Below, piece after piece: positions 4,852-6,122 of a stretch of DNA of 6,122 nt; position 1 is the stretch's first letter; the number at the start of each line of letters is the position of its first letter. Source of the DNA: CAZESS01 sp964594625 (GTDB lineage Archaea; Thermoplasmatota; E2; UBA202; DSCA01). The notes under the pieces are model-generated. The model had not been told where the DNA came from and made no database searches. It saw nothing but the letters and a program-made list of their open reading frames with translations. Position numbers and translations under genes: made by a program. The DNA is taken from contig CAZQNC010000086.1 in NCBI GenBank assembly GCA_964594625.1, forward strand, positions 1 through 6,122. Reading direction: 5' to 3'.

Positions 4852-6122
4852 TTACTGTACCATGACGTAGGGACCGATGATGAACAGGTCCGCCGTCCGC
4901 TGGCTGTCTCCCGCGGTGACGGTCATCTCGGCCGGGCCGAAGCCGAACACGAGGCCGGTGCCGACCGTGGCGGTGTCCCCGGCGGGCAATGATGCTATCG
5001 TGCCCTCATGCTGCTGCTGGAAGAACACGGTGCCAGTCAGCTCGATGGTCCATGTCAGGTCGGACATGTCGATGGCGCCGGTGTTGGCGATGGTGGCGTC
5101 CACGCCGAAACCTCCGGAAAGGGATATCTGGACGTCGGCGGCCTGGGTGAGCGCTCTGATGCAGAAGTTGGCCGTCCCCGGGTAGGGGATGTTTTCGTCG
5201 TCCTGGAAATCCGTCCATCCTCCGTCGTCCCAGTAGTAGCTTTCGCCGGCGCTGGCCGTGGAGGTGACGATGGTACCCTGTGACTGTCCGCCCAGCAGGA
5301 CGGGAACCTCGGACGTCCGGTCATATGGATGGCCGCTGCCGAGGAGCTGCAGGTAGATGTAGAAGTCGTCGCCCGCGGTGAGCCGGGCCGGAGTGTCGAG
5401 CTGCACGGTATGGTAGCCAAGGTGTTCGGCGGTGCCGGTCTGCCCGGCACGCTCGCCGGTGAGTTCGCCATCTGTATAGGCATCGTAGACCTTGACGGTG
5501 TACCGGACGTCTTCCGCGGCGGTGTAAAAGCTGACGGCGGTGAGCATTTCGTTGCTGTCGGCGGTGAACGCGTTGAACGCCTTGTTGACGGATAGTGTGT
5601 CCCGCCAGCCGTGGTAGTCATGGTAGTACAGGTGCTCGTACTGCATGGGTTCCACCTGCTGGTAGGAGACGGCGCCCATCTCGGGATGCCGGCCGCACCA
5701 TTTGTCGTAGTAGGATATCCAGAAGTAGCCGTCGTGGCCCCAGCCGCTGCCCCAGCTGTTCTTGCAGAGCCAGGCGCCGGGCTCGGGCGCCTGCGTCTCC
5801 AGGCTGTCGTCCCAGCCGACGATGCCGATGGCATGGTTGGGGTCCCGGGAGCTGTCGGGTGGCTGGTAATGGATGTAATCCTCGATGAACGAGCCGCTGT
5901 AGCACATGCAGGTGCCCACCACGCCGTGGTCGACAACGGCCTGCTTGATGCGGTCGATGTGCTCAAGGTTCTCTCCGGCGGTGTACCAGGCGATCTCGCG
6001 GGGATAGTAGTATTGGTAGGAGTCGCTCCACCGCTGGGGAGCCTCCTCGTACCAGGGCATGTCCGCCTCGGTGTCGTCGTTGGCCGCCGGCGAATAGACG
6101 CCGCCATGCCGGGTCAGATAGG
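4852..6122 (-). CDS. Secreted papain-family (C1A) cysteine peptidase with lectin-like domain (5' end outside window)
   Basis: The frame is open to the window edge, showing 422 C-terminal residues; the N-terminus and catalytic Cys lie beyond it. Numbered from the first full codon (6120), residues 1-150 are the second half of a papain fold. They include RHGGVYSP, the catalytic His96 in DPNHAIGIVGWDD and the catalytic Asn121 in CKNSWGSGWGHDGYFWIS. Residues about 162-325 fit the Lectin_like beta-sandwich that follows such peptidases in archaea and bacteria (NEMLTAVSFYT, YTVKVYDAYTDGE, LTAGDDFYIYLQL). Residues 329-420 are a separate C-terminal beta domain (ISLSGGFGVDATIANTGA, SLPAGDTATVGTGLVFGFG), resembling CARDB/Ig-like domains of archaeal secreted proteins. 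No C-terminal membrane anchor is present. The role is probably extracellular protein breakdown. The ATG at 6060 is internal to the catalytic domain and is not the start. Confidence 0.93.
   Translation of the reverse strand, partial: YLTRHGGVYSPAANDDTEADMPWYEEAPQRWSDSYQYYYPREIAWYTAGENLEHIDRIKQAVVDHGVVGTCMCYSGSFIEDYIHYQPPDSSRDPNHAIGIVGWDDSLETQAPEPGAWLCKNSWGSGWGHDGYFWISYYDKWCGRHPEMGAVSYQQVEPMQYEHLYYHDYHGWRDTLSVNKAFNAFTADSNEMLTAVSFYTAAEDVRYTVKVYDAYTDGELTGERAGQTGTAEHLGYHTVQLDTPARLTAGDDFYIYLQLLGSGHPYDRTSEVPVLLGGQSQGTIVTSTASAGESYYWDDGGWTDFQDDENIPYPGTANFCIRALTQAADVQISLSGGFGVDATIANTGAIDMSDLTWTIELTGTVFFQQQHEGTIASLPAGDTATVGTGLVFGFGPAEMTVTAGDSQRTADLFIIGPYVMVQ

Noticed and set aside
5055..6107. 350-codon minus-strand open frame inside the peptidase
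   Set aside because: It is an alternative frame of the papain gene, with a Pro/Thr/Arg/Ser-rich translation typical of a GC-rich shadow. The papain frame has the His and Asn active-site motifs.

Overview
The window looks archaeal, most likely a moderately GC-rich euryarchaeon of the Thermoplasmatota type. The lineage is an inference; the domain assignment is firmer. It rests on an archaeal FEN-1 whose catalytic residues fall at the same positions as in Pyrococcus FEN-1, a DPM/ALG5-like glycosyltransferase, TATA-box promoters, and secreted proteins built from NosD-type beta-helices or papain plus lectin-like modules. Every gene I can support lies on the minus strand, so transcription runs from high to low coordinates.

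Region 6122-4852 holds the C-terminal 422 residues of a secreted papain-family (C1A) cysteine peptidase. It carries a lectin-like beta-sandwich and a C-terminal CARDB-like beta domain; its N-terminus and catalytic cysteine lie outside the window. A GC-rich hairpin follows its stop codon, and a short promoter region with a TATA-like box comes next.

Region 4765-2669 is a compact three-gene operon. The order is a family 2 glycosyltransferase, a small membrane-anchored nuclease of the Holliday-junction-resolvase-like family (COG4741/PF10107), and flap endonuclease 1. The genes overlap at both junctions, and good Shine-Dalgarno sequences for genes 2 and 3 lie inside the upstream coding sequences, so translational coupling is likely. 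FEN-1 acts in Okazaki-fragment maturation and base excision repair. The co-transcribed nuclease is a plausible but unproven partner in DNA metabolism.

Region 2668-1907 holds the decayed C-terminal part of a DDE transposase, starting within about 30 bases of the fen1 stop, and then an AT-rich intergenic stretch. That stretch has an 11-bp-stem palindrome and the TATA box and Shine-Dalgarno site of the last gene.

Region 1906-1 encodes the first 635 residues of a large exported surface protein: a signal peptide, a MAM/jelly-roll-like domain, a NosD-type right-handed beta-helix dense in N-glycosylation sequons, and an unrecognised C-terminal segment that runs off the window. The two exported proteins at the ends suggest a heterotroph or surface-interacting archaeon that handles extracellular proteins or polysaccharides. 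The central operon is housekeeping DNA metabolism and glycan synthesis. I saw no CRISPR array, tRNA, rRNA or obvious defence system.
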